A stretch of DNA of 64,000 nucleotides, from the NCBI RefSeq assembly GCF_036898825.1, contig NZ_JARUND010000001.1, positions 2,728,001 to 2,792,000 of the forward strand. The letters run 5' to 3'. The position numbers were made by a program, and so were the translations under genes. Under the pieces are notes generated by a model. It was not told the DNA's origin. It saw only the letters and a program-made list of their open reading frames with translations, and did not search any database. Positions within the stretch are counted from its first letter, which is position 1; each line of letters opens with the position of its first letter. Shown here in pieces: positions 33,311-41,653 of this stretch. This DNA comes from Streptomyces sp. B21-083. Lineage in GTDB: Bacteria > Actinomycetota > Actinomycetes > Streptomycetales > Streptomycetaceae.

Positions 33311-36300
33311 GTGAGGCGAAGCAAGAACGGTCCCGAGCCGTCGGCCCGGGGCAACTTCACCCCGCCGCCGCGCGGAGCGGCGGCCGCCGCTGTGCCCGGC
33401 TCGGAGCCGATGGCACCACCCGCCCCGAGCGGCAGCCGTTTCTCCCCGCGCAACTGGCGCGTGCCGACCAGGCTGAACGCGATTCTGCTCATACCCGTGG
33501 TGGTCGGCCTGGTCATGGGCGGCTTCCAGGTGAAGAGCTCGATCGACACCTGGCAGGAGGCCAAGGACGCGGAAGAGACCGCGCGCCTCGTGCAGGCCGC
33601 CCTGGTCTACGGCGACGCCATCTTCCAGGAGCGCGATATCACCGCCGCCCCCCTGCTCCAGGGCAAGGGCGAGGACGACGAGACGGTGGTCAAGGCCCGC
33701 GCGGCCACCGACAAGGCGGCTGACGCCTTTGACGCCGCCGCGCGGACCGTCCCGAACAAGCCGAGCGTCGAGCGCCGCCTGAAGCTGTTCCGCGAGGTCG
33801 AGCCGCAGCTGGCGTCGGTCCGTGCGGCCGCGTACACCTCCAAGCTCACCGGTGTGCAGTCCGAGGAGAGCTACACCGCCCTCACGCACACCCTGATGGA
33901 GTTCTCCAACGAGCTGGGCCTGGGCACCGGCAACATCACCAGCTACGGTCGGACCGTCTACGCCATCTCGCTCACCAAGGCCTCCGTGTCGCTGGAGCGT
34001 GCCATCGGCATGCACCTGCTGATCAAGCCCGGCCCCGGCGCGAGCAACTTCCAGAGCCAGCGCATCGCCCTCTCCTCGTACGCGTACCTGGAGCGGATCG
34101 CCATCGCGGAGTACATCGCGGGCGGTACCGAGGCGGACGCCAAGAAGCTTCAGGACGCCTCGGTCAAGGTAACGGCCGACGGCAAGGCGATGGCCGAGCA
34201 GGCCGCCCAGAGTGCCGCGTCCAAGGGCGAGACCTATGTCCCGCCGCCGTCCGACCCCAGCCAGATGATCGCGCGGCTGGCCTCACTCGACTCGACCGAG
34301 CCCAGTGCGCGCGCGGCGCTCGCCGCGGAAGGCATCACGCCCCAGAACTGGTGGGCGGTCAACACGCTGAAGTACAACGCGTACCTCAAGCTGGAGTCCG
34401 ACCTCTCCAAGACGGCCGTGAACGAGGCGTCCACCATCTCGGACAACGCCAAGCGCGACGCCATCATCGTGGGTGCCGCGGTCCTGGTGGCCCTGCTCGC
34501 CGCGTTCATCCTGGCCGGCATGGTGGCCCGCCAGATGAGCCGCGCGATGCGCCAGCTGCGCAACGCGGCCTTCGGTATCGCCGAGCAGCGTCTGCCGATG
34601 CTGGTCGACCAGCTCTCGCGTACCGATCCCGGTCGCGTCGACACCCGTGTCGCCGCGATCCCCATCAACACCACGGACGAGATCGGTGAGGTCGCCCGCG
34701 CCTTCGACCAGGTCCACCGCGAGGCGGTGCGACTGGCCGCCGAGCAGGCGCTGCTCCGGGGCAACATCAACGCGATCTTCACCAACCTGTCGCGCCGCAA
34801 CCAGTCCCTGATCGAGGGCCAGCTGACCCTGATCACGGACCTGGAGAACAACGAGGCCGACCCGGACCAGCTGGAGAACCTCTTCCGTCTGGACCACCTC
34901 GCGACCCGTATGCGCCGCAACGGCGAGAACCTCCTCGTCCTCGCCGGCGAGGAGCCGGGCCGCCGCTGGGACCAGCCGGTCCCGCTGGTCGACGTTCTGC
35001 GCGCCGCCTCCTCCGAGGTGGAGCAGTACGAGCGCGTCGAGCTGTCGGGCGTACCGGAGGCCGAGATCCACGGCCGCGCGGTCACCGACCTCGTGCACCT
35101 GCTCGCCGAGCTGCTGGAGAACGCGACGACGTTCTCGTCCCCGCAGACGAAGGTCCGGGTGACGGCGACCCGGCTGCCCGACGGCCGCATCATGGTCGAG
35201 ATCCACGACAAGGGCATCGGCCTCACCGCCGAGGACTTCGCGGACATCAACCACAAGCTGGCCAACCCGCCGACGGTGGACGCCGCGATCTCCCAGCGCA
35301 TGGGCCTGTTCGTGGTCGGCCGGCTGTCCGACCGGCACGGCATCCGCGTCCAGCTCCGCCCCTCGGGCGAGCAGGCCGGTACGACGTCGCTGGTCATGCT
35401 CCCGGACGCCATCACCCACGGTGGCGGTGGCGAGCAGCAGATGCAGCGCGACGAGTTCACCGTCTCGCAGATCATCCCCGAGCAGCAGCAGCAACAACAG
35501 CAACAGCAGCCGCAGCAGTACGTGGGCGAGAACTTCCAGTCCGCCCAGATGCAGCCGATGCGTACGGCGGCCGAGCTCGGCTTCGACGACAGCCGCTACA
35601 CCGAGGTCCCGGACGACATCCGCGAGCTGGACCCGGTGGGCCGCTCCCTGATGCGTGAGGAGCGCCGCGCGCAGCTGGAGGCGCAGGCGCACCCCGAGCC
35701 GGGCCAGCAGGAGGCCATCGAGGCCCCCGCGTACGGCGACGACTTCAGCGCGCCGAACGGCCAGGCCCCGGCTCTGAACGAGCCCTTCGCGAGCTACGAC
35801 CAGCAGACCGCGTACGAGGAGCGGCAGCAGCCGTCGTACGAGGAGCCGTACTTCAACGGGAACAACGGTTTCCCTCAGACGGACGACTTCCCGTCGACCG
35901 GCAGCGAGTACCCGTCGACCAACGGCGGCTACCCCTCCCCGAACGGCAACGGCGGCTACCCGGAGCCCACGTACACGGAGCCCGTCCAGGAAGAGCCCGC
36001 CCCGGCCCACGCCGCGGCCCCGGAAAGCTTCTCGGCCTTCGAGGAGCGGCGTTACCAGGATGACTGGCCGCAGCCGGACGGTTACCAGAACGGGCACCGC
36101 TCCGAGTACGCTCCGGAGACGGAATCCACGCAGGCCGCTGACGTGAGTGAGCGGAACCACGTAGGCTTCGAGCGTCCGGGACCGGCGCCCTCCGCCGCCC
36201 ACGCGCTGACCGATGCCGGGCTTCCCCGCCGTGGATCCACCACGAGCGGCACCAGCAACGGCACCTCCCGGCAGCACGTGGACCAGGAGACCCCGGCCCC

Positions 36301-36658
36301 GGCGGAGCAGAACGGTAACGCGAACGGGAACGGGAACGGCAAGGGTCCCGACGACTGGCGCTCGGCCAACGACGAGCGCTGGCAGCAGGCCGCACAGCTC
36401 CGCAAGCCCAAGGCGGGCGGGGTGACCTCCTCCGGTCTGCCGCGCCGGGTACCGAAGGCCAACCTGATCGAGGGTGCCGCGGAAGCGACTCTCCAGGGCG
36501 GCCCGTCGGTGTCCCGCGCTCCCGAGGACATCCGGGGCAGGTTGAGCAACCTGCGCCGGGGCGTCCAGCGGGGACGCACCGCAGGTAGTGAGACGAACGG
36601 CCAGGCCACCAGGAATCACCACGGTGGGCCCGACAGCACCTACAACCAGGAGCGTTAG
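33311..36658 (+). CDS. cvnA: Conservon sensor-like histidine kinase CvnA (second conservon)
   Basis: About 1115 residues from the GTG at 33311 (VRRSKNGPEPSARGNFTPPP); an ATG at 33197 is in frame but the added sequence is unlike the family. Transmembrane helices lie at about 50-68 and 385-405, bracketing the extracellular sensor domain. The cytoplasmic part has HAMP, the HLLAELLENATTFSSPQ N-box region and HDKGIGLTAEDF. The core closely parallels the first CvnA, but the tail differs: a run of about nine Gln, then an acidic Gln/Tyr/Pro-rich stretch (SYEEPYFNGNNGF), and the shared end segment KPKAGGVTSSGLPRRVPKAN before a short Arg-rich terminus. Confidence 0.9.
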   Translation: MRRSKNGPEPSARGNFTPPPRGAAAAAVPGSEPMAPPAPSGSRFSPRNWRVPTRLNAILLIPVVVGLVMGGFQVKSSIDTWQEAKDAEETARLVQAALVYGDAIFQERDITAAPLLQGKGEDDETVVKARAATDKAADAFDAAARTVPNKPSVERRLKLFREVEPQLASVRAAAYTSKLTGVQSEESYTALTHTLMEFSNELGLGTGNITSYGRTVYAISLTKASVSLERAIGMHLLIKPGPGASNFQSQRIALSSYAYLERIAIAEYIAGGTEADAKKLQDASVKVTADGKAMAEQAAQSAASKGETYVPPPSDPSQMIARLASLDSTEPSARAALAAEGITPQNWWAVNTLKYNAYLKLESDLSKTAVNEASTISDNAKRDAIIVGAAVLVALLAAFILAGMVARQMSRAMRQLRNAAFGIAEQRLPMLVDQLSRTDPGRVDTRVAAIPINTTDEIGEVARAFDQVHREAVRLAAEQALLRGNINAIFTNLSRRNQSLIEGQLTLITDLENNEADPDQLENLFRLDHLATRMRRNGENLLVLAGEEPGRRWDQPVPLVDVLRAASSEVEQYERVELSGVPEAEIHGRAVTDLVHLLAELLENATTFSSPQTKVRVTATRLPDGRIMVEIHDKGIGLTAEDFADINHKLANPPTVDAAISQRMGLFVVGRLSDRHGIRVQLRPSGEQAGTTSLVMLPDAITHGGGGEQQMQRDEFTVSQIIPEQQQQQQQQQPQQYVGENFQSAQMQPMRTAAELGFDDSRYTEVPDDIRELDPVGRSLMREERRAQLEAQAHPEPGQQEAIEAPAYGDDFSAPNGQAPALNEPFASYDQQTAYEERQQPSYEEPYFNGNNGFPQTDDFPSTGSEYPSTNGGYPSPNGNGGYPEPTYTEPVQEEPAPAHAAAPESFSAFEERRYQDDWPQPDGYQNGHRSEYAPETESTQAADVSERNHVGFERPGPAPSAAHALTDAGLPRRGSTTSGTSNGTSRQHVDQETPAPAEQNGNANGNGNGKGPDDWRSANDERWQQAAQLRKPKAGGVTSSGLPRRVPKANLIEGAAEATLQGGPSVSRAPEDIRGRLSNLRRGVQRGRTAGSETNGQATRNHHGGPDSTYNQER

Positions 36659-36668
36659 TGTGAGTCCG

Positions 36669-37082
36669 ATGAGCCAGGCGGCGCAGAACCTGAACTGGTT
36701 GATCACCAATTTCGTGGACAACACCCCCGGGGTGTCGCACACGGTGGTGGTCTCCGCCGACGGACTCCTTCTGGCGATGTCCGAAGGCTTCCCGCGAGAC
36801 CGCGCGGACCAGCTCGCCGCTGTCGCCTCCGGTCTGACCTCGCTCACCGCGGGTGCCTCGCGCATCTTCGAGGGCGGCAGCGTGAATCAGACGGTTGTGG
36901 AGATGGAGCGGGGATTCCTGTTCATCATGTCCGTTTCCGACGGTTCCTCGCTCGCGGTGCTCGCACATCCGGAGGCCGACATCGGTCTCATTGGGTACGA
37001 GATGGCACTTCTGGTCGACCGGGCCGGCACGGTCCTGACACCCGATCTGCGTGCGGAGCTCCAAGGGAGCCTTCTCAACTAA
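36669..37082 (+). CDS. cvnB: Conservon Roadblock/LC7 protein CvnB (second conservon)
   Basis: A 137-residue Roadblock/LC7 protein from the ATG at 36669; a GTG at 36660 is also available. Differs from the first CvnB at only a few positions (for example SVNQTVVEMERGF for TVAQTVVEMERGF). It is 10 bp after the cvnA stop. It is expected to pair with the GTPase-like CvnD; the near identity of the two copies means cross-talk between conservons is possible. Confidence 0.93.
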   Translation: MSQAAQNLNWLITNFVDNTPGVSHTVVVSADGLLLAMSEGFPRDRADQLAAVASGLTSLTAGASRIFEGGSVNQTVVEMERGFLFIMSVSDGSSLAVLAHPEADIGLIGYEMALLVDRAGTVLTPDLRAELQGSLLN

Positions 37083-37178
37083 CAGTCAGACGGTGCGTTT
37101 TGGCGTCTCGGGGCGGTAGGTTTCGGACGCGGCTCCACAGTGATGCGGTGCCCGGCACAGTCGGAGGAGGAGAAGAAA

Positions 37179-37766
37179 GTGGCAACACCCCCAGGCGGTT
37201 CACCCTCGGGTAATTGGTCGTACGGTCCCGGCCAGGGTCAGGGCCAGGGCGACCAGAACCGGTACAACTTCCCCTCCGCACCGAGCCACCGTCGGCAGCA
37301 GCCGTACGCACCCCAGAACCCGCAGGGTCCCGGGCCGTCGCCGTACGACCAGCCTGCGGCGCCCCGTATCCAGCCCGTGCAACCGCAGCGCCGCTCTCCG
37401 GAGCCGTCGCCCGCCGGGGGCGCAAGCAATCCCCTGGTGCGTCCTTACGCCATGACCGGTGGCCGGACGCGCCCGCGATACCAGCTCGCCATCGAGGCGC
37501 TGGTGCACACCACTGCGCAGCCGCACCAGATGCAGGGCCAGTTGCCCGAGCATCAGCGGATCTGCAACCTCTGCCGAGAGATCAAGTCGGTGGCCGAAAT
37601 CTCGGCGTTGCTGACCATCCCCCTCGGCGTGGCCAGGATCCTCGTCGCCGACTTGGCGGAGGCAGGCCTGGTCGCCATTCATCAGCCCGGCGGCGACGAG
37701 AGCGTCGGCGGGCAGCCAGCCGTGACTTTGCTCGAAAGGGTGCTCAGTGGACTTCGCAAGCTCTAG
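37179..37766 (+). CDS. cvnC: Conservon DUF742 protein CvnC (second conservon)
   Basis: A 195-residue DUF742 protein from the GTG at 37179, preceded by a strong GGAGGAGGAGAAGAAA purine stretch. It has a disordered N-terminus of about 85 residues (Gly/Gln/Pro-rich, QGQGQGDQNRYNFPS) absent from the first copy, then the conserved core RPYAMTGGRTRPRYQLAIEAL, PEHQRICNLCREIKS and GVARILVADLAEAGLVAIHQ. Overlaps cvnD by 20 bp. Confidence 0.92.
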   Translation: MATPPGGSPSGNWSYGPGQGQGQGDQNRYNFPSAPSHRRQQPYAPQNPQGPGPSPYDQPAAPRIQPVQPQRRSPEPSPAGGASNPLVRPYAMTGGRTRPRYQLAIEALVHTTAQPHQMQGQLPEHQRICNLCREIKSVAEISALLTIPLGVARILVADLAEAGLVAIHQPGGDESVGGQPAVTLLERVLSGLRKL

Positions 37767-38328
37767 CGGAGGGCCTTCCCGCTCCACCACGTCCGCGAAA
37801 ATCGTGGTGGCGGGCGGCTTCGGCGTGGGCAAGACCACGTTCGTCGGGGCCGTCTCGGAGATCAATCCGCTGCGTACCGAGGCCGTGATGACGTCCGCGT
37901 CCGCGGGCATCGACGACCTTACGCACACCGGGGACAAGACGACGACGACCGTCGCCATGGACTTCGGCCGCATCACCCTGGACCAGGACCTGATCCTGTA
38001 CCTCTTCGGTACGCCCGGCCAGGACCGCTTCTGGTTCATGTGGGACGACCTGGTGCGTGGCGCGATCGGCGCGATCGTCCTGGTCGACACGAGGCGTCTC
38101 GCCGACTGCTTCCCGGCGGTCGACTACTTCGAGAACTCGGGTCTTCCCTTCGTGATCGCCCTGAACGGGTTCGACGGCAGCCAGCCGTACAACCCGGACG
38201 AGGTGCGGGAGGCTCTGCAGATCGGCCCGGACACGCCGATCATCACGACGGACGCGCGGCATCGCGCTGACGCGAAGAGTGCGTTGATCACTCTCGTGGA
38301 GCACGCGTTGATGGCTCGCCTGCGGTAG
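37747..38328 (+). CDS. cvnD: Conservon small GTPase-like protein CvnD (second conservon)
   Basis: A 193-residue P-loop GTPase-like protein from the GTG at 37747, two residues longer than the first copy at the N-terminus. Walker A GGFGVGKTT, the FGTPGQDRFWFMW switch region and NGFDGSQPYNPDEV are conserved. Last gene of the conservon; followed by hairpins at 38343-38476. Confidence 0.93.
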   Translation: MDFASSSGGPSRSTTSAKIVVAGGFGVGKTTFVGAVSEINPLRTEAVMTSASAGIDDLTHTGDKTTTTVAMDFGRITLDQDLILYLFGTPGQDRFWFMWDDLVRGAIGAIVLVDTRRLADCFPAVDYFENSGLPFVIALNGFDGSQPYNPDEVREALQIGPDTPIITTDARHRADAKSALITLVEHALMARLR

Positions 38329-38342
38329 GCAGACGGTTTCGG

Positions 38343-38391
38343 CCACGGGGCTGCCACGGACGGTTGTAGACCGTCTGCGGCAGCCCCGTGG
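38343..38391 (+). terminator. Hairpin after the second conservon
   Basis: Perfect 13-bp outer stem CCACGGGGCTGCC / GGCAGCCCCGTGG with a further inner GACGG / CCGTC pairing, 15 bp after the cvnD stop. No T-run. Confidence 0.7.
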
Positions 38392-38476
38392 CTTGTCGCG
38401 CAGTTCCCCGCGCCCCTAGAGACGGGGCCGCGCCCCTGTCTTTGTCTTTTAGGGGCGCGGGGAACTGCGCGACAAG
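38392..38476. repeat. Long palindromic Streptomyces repeat (26-bp arms)
   Basis: Perfect 26-bp inverted arms (left 38392-38417 starting CTTGTCGCGCAGTTCCCCG, right 38451-38476) around a 33-base centre. The arm sequence is a type of intergenic element common in Streptomyces, and a related piece is seen at 12592-12654. Placed directly after the conservon hairpin, between convergent transcription units. Confidence 0.75.
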
Positions 38477-38509
38477 CCCCCGCGGGCCCGCGGCCGAGTT
38501 GCGCACATG

Positions 38510-38544
38510 CTGAAGGGCCCCTCTCTCAGAGAGGGACCCTTCAG
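38510..38544. terminator. Terminator shared by the conservon end and accE
   Basis: Stem CTGAAGGGCCCCTCTC / GAGAGGGACCCTTCAG (one mismatch in 16), 14 bp beyond the accE stop on the minus strand. Confidence 0.7.
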
Positions 38545-38558
38545 TCGTCCTACAAGGC

Positions 38559-38750
38559 TCAGTGCCAGCTGTGCGGGGCGCGGAAGCCGCCCTCGCGCTC
38601 CAGGCGGCGCCAGCCGGCCTTCGGGCGTCCGCGGTGGGTCGGGGCCGCTGCCGGTGCCGCTGCCGCACGGGCCAGCAGGATCGCCGTGATGGCGGCGACC
38701 TCCTCGGGCTCGGCATGGCCCTTCTCGACGCGAATGTCAGAGGTGTTCAT
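38559..38750 (-). CDS. accE: Acyl-CoA carboxylase epsilon subunit
   Basis: A 63-residue protein starting MNTSDIRVEKGHAEPEEVAAI. It has the actinobacterial AccE/PccE signature: I-x-KG-x-x-EEVAAITA(I/V)L near the start and a C-terminal tail with W near the end (GWRRLEREGGFRAPHSWH). The epsilon subunit stabilises the alpha-beta carboxylase complex and raises its activity. The gene lies 70 bp downstream of the beta subunit, as in S. coelicolor accBE. Confidence 0.9.
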   Translation of the reverse strand: MNTSDIRVEKGHAEPEEVAAITAILLARAAAAPAAAPTHRGRPKAGWRRLEREGGFRAPHSWH

Positions 38751-38820
38751 AGGTCACAGTCTCCGTGAGAGAGGTTTCCGCGGATGGACCGCGAAGGATC
38801 CGCTGGGTTACCGAGCGGGA

Positions 38821-40428
38821 TCACTGAGGGGGGTTGCCGTGCTTTCGCGAGGGCAGGTCGGCGTGCTTGGTGTGCAGCATCGCGAGTGACCTGATGAGCA
38901 CCGAGCGGGTCTCGGCCGGGTCGATGACGTCGTCGACCAGACCGCGCTCGGCGGCGTAGTAGGGGTGCATCAGCTCGGACTTGTACTCCTTGACCATCCG
39001 AGCCCTCATCGCCTCGGAGTCTTCGGCATCCGCGATCTGACGGCGGAAGATGACGTTGGCGGCACCTTCCGCGCCCATCACGGCGATCTCGTTCGTCGGC
39101 CAGGCGTAGGTGAGGTCGGCGCCGATGGACTGGCTGTCCATGACGATGTACGCGCCTCCGTACGCCTTGCGCAGGATCAGCGAGATCCTCGGAACGGTCG
39201 CGTTGCAGTAGGCGTACAGCAGCTTCGCGCCGTGCCGGATGATTCCGCCGTGCTCCTGGTCGACGCCCGGCAGGAAGCCGGGGACATCCAGCAGCGTGAC
39301 GATCGGGATGTTAAAAGCGTCACACATCTGGACAAAGCGCGCAGCTTTTTCGGATGCCTCGATGTCCAGGACGCCTGCGAGGCTCTGCGGCTGGTTGGCG
39401 ACGATGCCCACGACCTGGCCGTCCAGCCGACCGAGCGCGCAGATGATGTTGCGGGCCCAACGCTCGTGAATCTCAAGGAAGTCACCGTCGTCGACGAGCT
39501 CCTCGATGACCTTGGTCATGTCGTACGGCCGGTTGCCGTCGGCGGGTACGAGGTCGAGCAGAACGTCGCTCCGCCTGTCGGCGGGGTCCTCGCACTCGAC
39601 GCGCGGCGGGTTCTCGCGGTTGTTCTGCGGGAGCATCGCGAGGAGGTAGCGGACCTCGGCGATGCAGGTCTCCTCGTCGTCGTACGCGAAGTGCGCCACG
39701 CCGCTGGTCTCGGCGTGCACATCGGCACCCCCGAGGCCGTTCTGGGTGATCTCCTCACCGGTGACCGCCTTGACGACGTCCGGGCCGGTGATGAACATCT
39801 GCGAGGTCTCACGGACCATGAACACGAAGTCGGTGAGAGCGGGCGAGTAGGCGGCCCCGCCCGCGCACGGGCCGAGCATCACGCTGATCTGCGGGATGAC
39901 ACCGGACGCCTTGGTGTTGCGCTGGAAGATGCCGCCGTACCCGGCCAGAGCCGAGACACCCTCCTGGATACGGGCACCGGCGCCGTCGTTGAGCGACACC
40001 AGCGGAGCACCGGCCGCGATGGCCATGTCCATGATCTTGTGGATCTTCGTGGCGTGGGCCTCACCCAAAGCACCGCCGAAGATCCGGAAGTCGTGGGCGT
40101 ACACGAAGACCGTACGGCCCTCCACCGTGCCCCAACCGGTGATCACGCCGTCCGTGAACGGCCGCTTCGCCTCCAGACCGAACCCGGTGGCCCGGTGTCG
40201 GCGCAGCTGCTCGACCTCGTTGAAGGAGTCCGGGTCGAGGAGCAGGTCGATGCGCTCCCGGGCGGTCAGCTTGCCCTTGGCGTGCTGCGCCTCGGTGGCC
40301 TTCTCGCTGGGGCCGGCCAGGGCCTGCGCACGGATCTCGTGCAGCTCGGCCACGCGCCCGCGTGCGTCCGTCGGCTCCCCCGTCGGCTCGCCCGCGAACC
40401 CACCCTGCGCCTCATCCAAAACGGTCAT
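38821..40428 (-). CDS. accB: Acyl-CoA carboxylase carboxyltransferase (beta) subunit
   Basis: The 535-residue carboxyltransferase beta subunit of the acetyl/propionyl-CoA carboxylase that makes malonyl- or methylmalonyl-CoA for fatty acid and polyketide synthesis. Family motifs are LLDPDSFNEVEQLRRHRATGFG, GGALGEAHATKIHKIMDMA, GPCAGGAAYSPALTDFVFMV and the C-terminal GAEGAANVIFRR. Streptomyces nomenclature uses accB (others pccB). The biotinylated alpha subunit is not in this window. Followed by accE. Confidence 0.94.
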   Translation of the reverse strand: MTVLDEAQGGFAGEPTGEPTDARGRVAELHEIRAQALAGPSEKATEAQHAKGKLTARERIDLLLDPDSFNEVEQLRRHRATGFGLEAKRPFTDGVITGWGTVEGRTVFVYAHDFRIFGGALGEAHATKIHKIMDMAIAAGAPLVSLNDGAGARIQEGVSALAGYGGIFQRNTKASGVIPQISVMLGPCAGGAAYSPALTDFVFMVRETSQMFITGPDVVKAVTGEEITQNGLGGADVHAETSGVAHFAYDDEETCIAEVRYLLAMLPQNNRENPPRVECEDPADRRSDVLLDLVPADGNRPYDMTKVIEELVDDGDFLEIHERWARNIICALGRLDGQVVGIVANQPQSLAGVLDIEASEKAARFVQMCDAFNIPIVTLLDVPGFLPGVDQEHGGIIRHGAKLLYAYCNATVPRISLILRKAYGGAYIVMDSQSIGADLTYAWPTNEIAVMGAEGAANVIFRRQIADAEDSEAMRARMVKEYKSELMHPYYAAERGLVDDVIDPAETRSVLIRSLAMLHTKHADLPSRKHGNPPQ

Positions 40429-40739
40429 GTAGCGACCATACGAAGCCGAGCAAGAAAACCGGCCCGTCGACTCCGTACAGTCTCCGGCGAGTTTTCCTGG
40501 TACCCCTGAACAGAACCGCGTCGCCGTGCAGCCGACCCGACTGCTCAGAGGGCATGCGAGTTGTAGGGGTCACACAAAGCCGTCACGGCGAGACCCCTGT
40601 CACGCCGGGCGAGAGTACGGCACACAGAGTAATGGCATGAGCACTCTCGCGGCATGGTTGAACATTGAACAGAATGGAGTTATGGTTGCCCTCGTTGAAC
40701 TGTTCAAGCTTCAACAATCCATCTCCAGGGAGTCACGCC
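40429..40739. other. Divergent intergenic region between accB and the YceI gene
   Basis: 311 bp. The first 200 bp show no gene or clear motif; 40658-40707 holds the YceI promoter and operators described separately. The accB promoter must also lie here but is not called. Confidence 0.5.
40658..40707 (+). promoter_or_regulatory. Promoter with repressor operators upstream of the YceI gene
   Basis: A -35 TTGAAC (40658-40663) and -10 TATGGT (40681-40686) are separated by 17 bp. TTGAAC is repeated directly (TTGAACATTGAAC, 40658-40670), and a perfect palindrome TTGAACTGTTCAA lies at 40695-40707, near the expected start site. This looks like repression by a MarR- or TetR-type protein binding TTGAA/TTCAA half-sites; the repressor gene is not in the window. 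Confidence 0.6.
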
Positions 40740-41354
40740 ATGAGCATCTTCGGCCGCAAGAACACCGCTGACAGCGACGCCACCTCGTCCGTGGCGACCG
40801 CGGAGACCCCCGGGCTCGCCGCGCTGACCGGCGAGTACACGATCGACCCGTCCCACACGACGATCGGCTTCGTCGCCCGGCACGCCATGGTGACGAACGT
40901 GAAGGGCAGCTTCCAGGAGTTCGAGGGCACCCTGCACCTCGACGGCACCAGCCCGGCCAACTCGACGGCGTCCCTCGACATCAAGATGGACAGCCTCGAC
41001 ACGGGCTCGGCCGACCGTGACGGCCACCTGAAGAGCGCGGACTTCTTCCGGACGGACGAGTTCCCGACGATGACGTTCCGCTCGACCAAGGCGGAGTCCC
41101 TGGGCGGCGACGACTACCGCATCACCGGTGACCTGGAGATCCTCGGCACCACCAGGCCGATCACCATCGACATGGAGTTCAACGGCTCGGCGAAGGACCC
41201 GTTCGGCAACGAGCGCGTGGGCTTCGAGGGCAAGGCGGAGATCCTGCGCTCGGACTGGGGCCTGACGTGGAACGCGGCGCTGGAGACGGGCGGGGTGCTC
41301 GTGTCCGACAAGATCAAGCTCAACTTCGACATCTCGGCCATCAGGAACGCGTGA
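40740..41354 (+). CDS. YceI family protein
   Basis: A 204-residue protein from the ATG at 40740 (MSIFGRKNTADSDATSS) with CAGGGAG upstream. The YceI lipocalin-like barrel is evident from LTGEYTIDPSHTTIGFVARH, the KVKG-like region NVKGSFQEFEGT, SADFFRTDEFPTMTFRS and SDWGLTWN. It lacks a signal peptide. YceI proteins bind isoprenoid-like lipids and are often induced by stress; the operator region upstream supports tight regulation. Monocistronic. Confidence 0.92.
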   Translation: MSIFGRKNTADSDATSSVATAETPGLAALTGEYTIDPSHTTIGFVARHAMVTNVKGSFQEFEGTLHLDGTSPANSTASLDIKMDSLDTGSADRDGHLKSADFFRTDEFPTMTFRSTKAESLGGDDYRITGDLEILGTTRPITIDMEFNGSAKDPFGNERVGFEGKAEILRSDWGLTWNAALETGGVLVSDKIKLNFDISAIRNA

Positions 41355-41653
41355 CGCGACGCGCGCCGCTCGGGTCGCCGCTCCAGATGCGGCGACATCG
41401 GCTTCGCCGTCGGCATCCACGGCGCGTACGAAGCGGAAACGAAACCGCCCGCCTGGTCAGGGGAGTCACTCCCCGACCGGGCGGGCGGACGTGTCTCCCG
41501 AGCCTGTCGCTCCGTCCACCAGTCCGGCGACGGCTGCCGCGAGGCGAGCTGCCCGGCTGTCGGGCGGGCGGGCCTTGAGCAGGGGCAGTACGACCTGATA
41601 GGCCAGAAACTGTCCTAGAGGTTGCTCCCGGGCCCGTCTCGACTCGCTCCGAC
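41355..41653. other. Region between YceI and DUF234 ATPase
   Basis: Contains the YceI terminator (41445-41488). A 63-codon minus-strand frame (41466-41657) overlaps the ATPase stop by GTGA but extends into the terminator and resembles no family I know; it is not counted as a gene. Confidence 0.5.
41445..41488 (+). terminator. Terminator of the YceI gene
   Basis: Stem CCGCCCGCCTGGTC / GACCGGGCGGGCGG with further GGGGA / TCCCC pairing (one mismatch, one bulge), 90 bp after the YceI stop. Confidence 0.65.
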
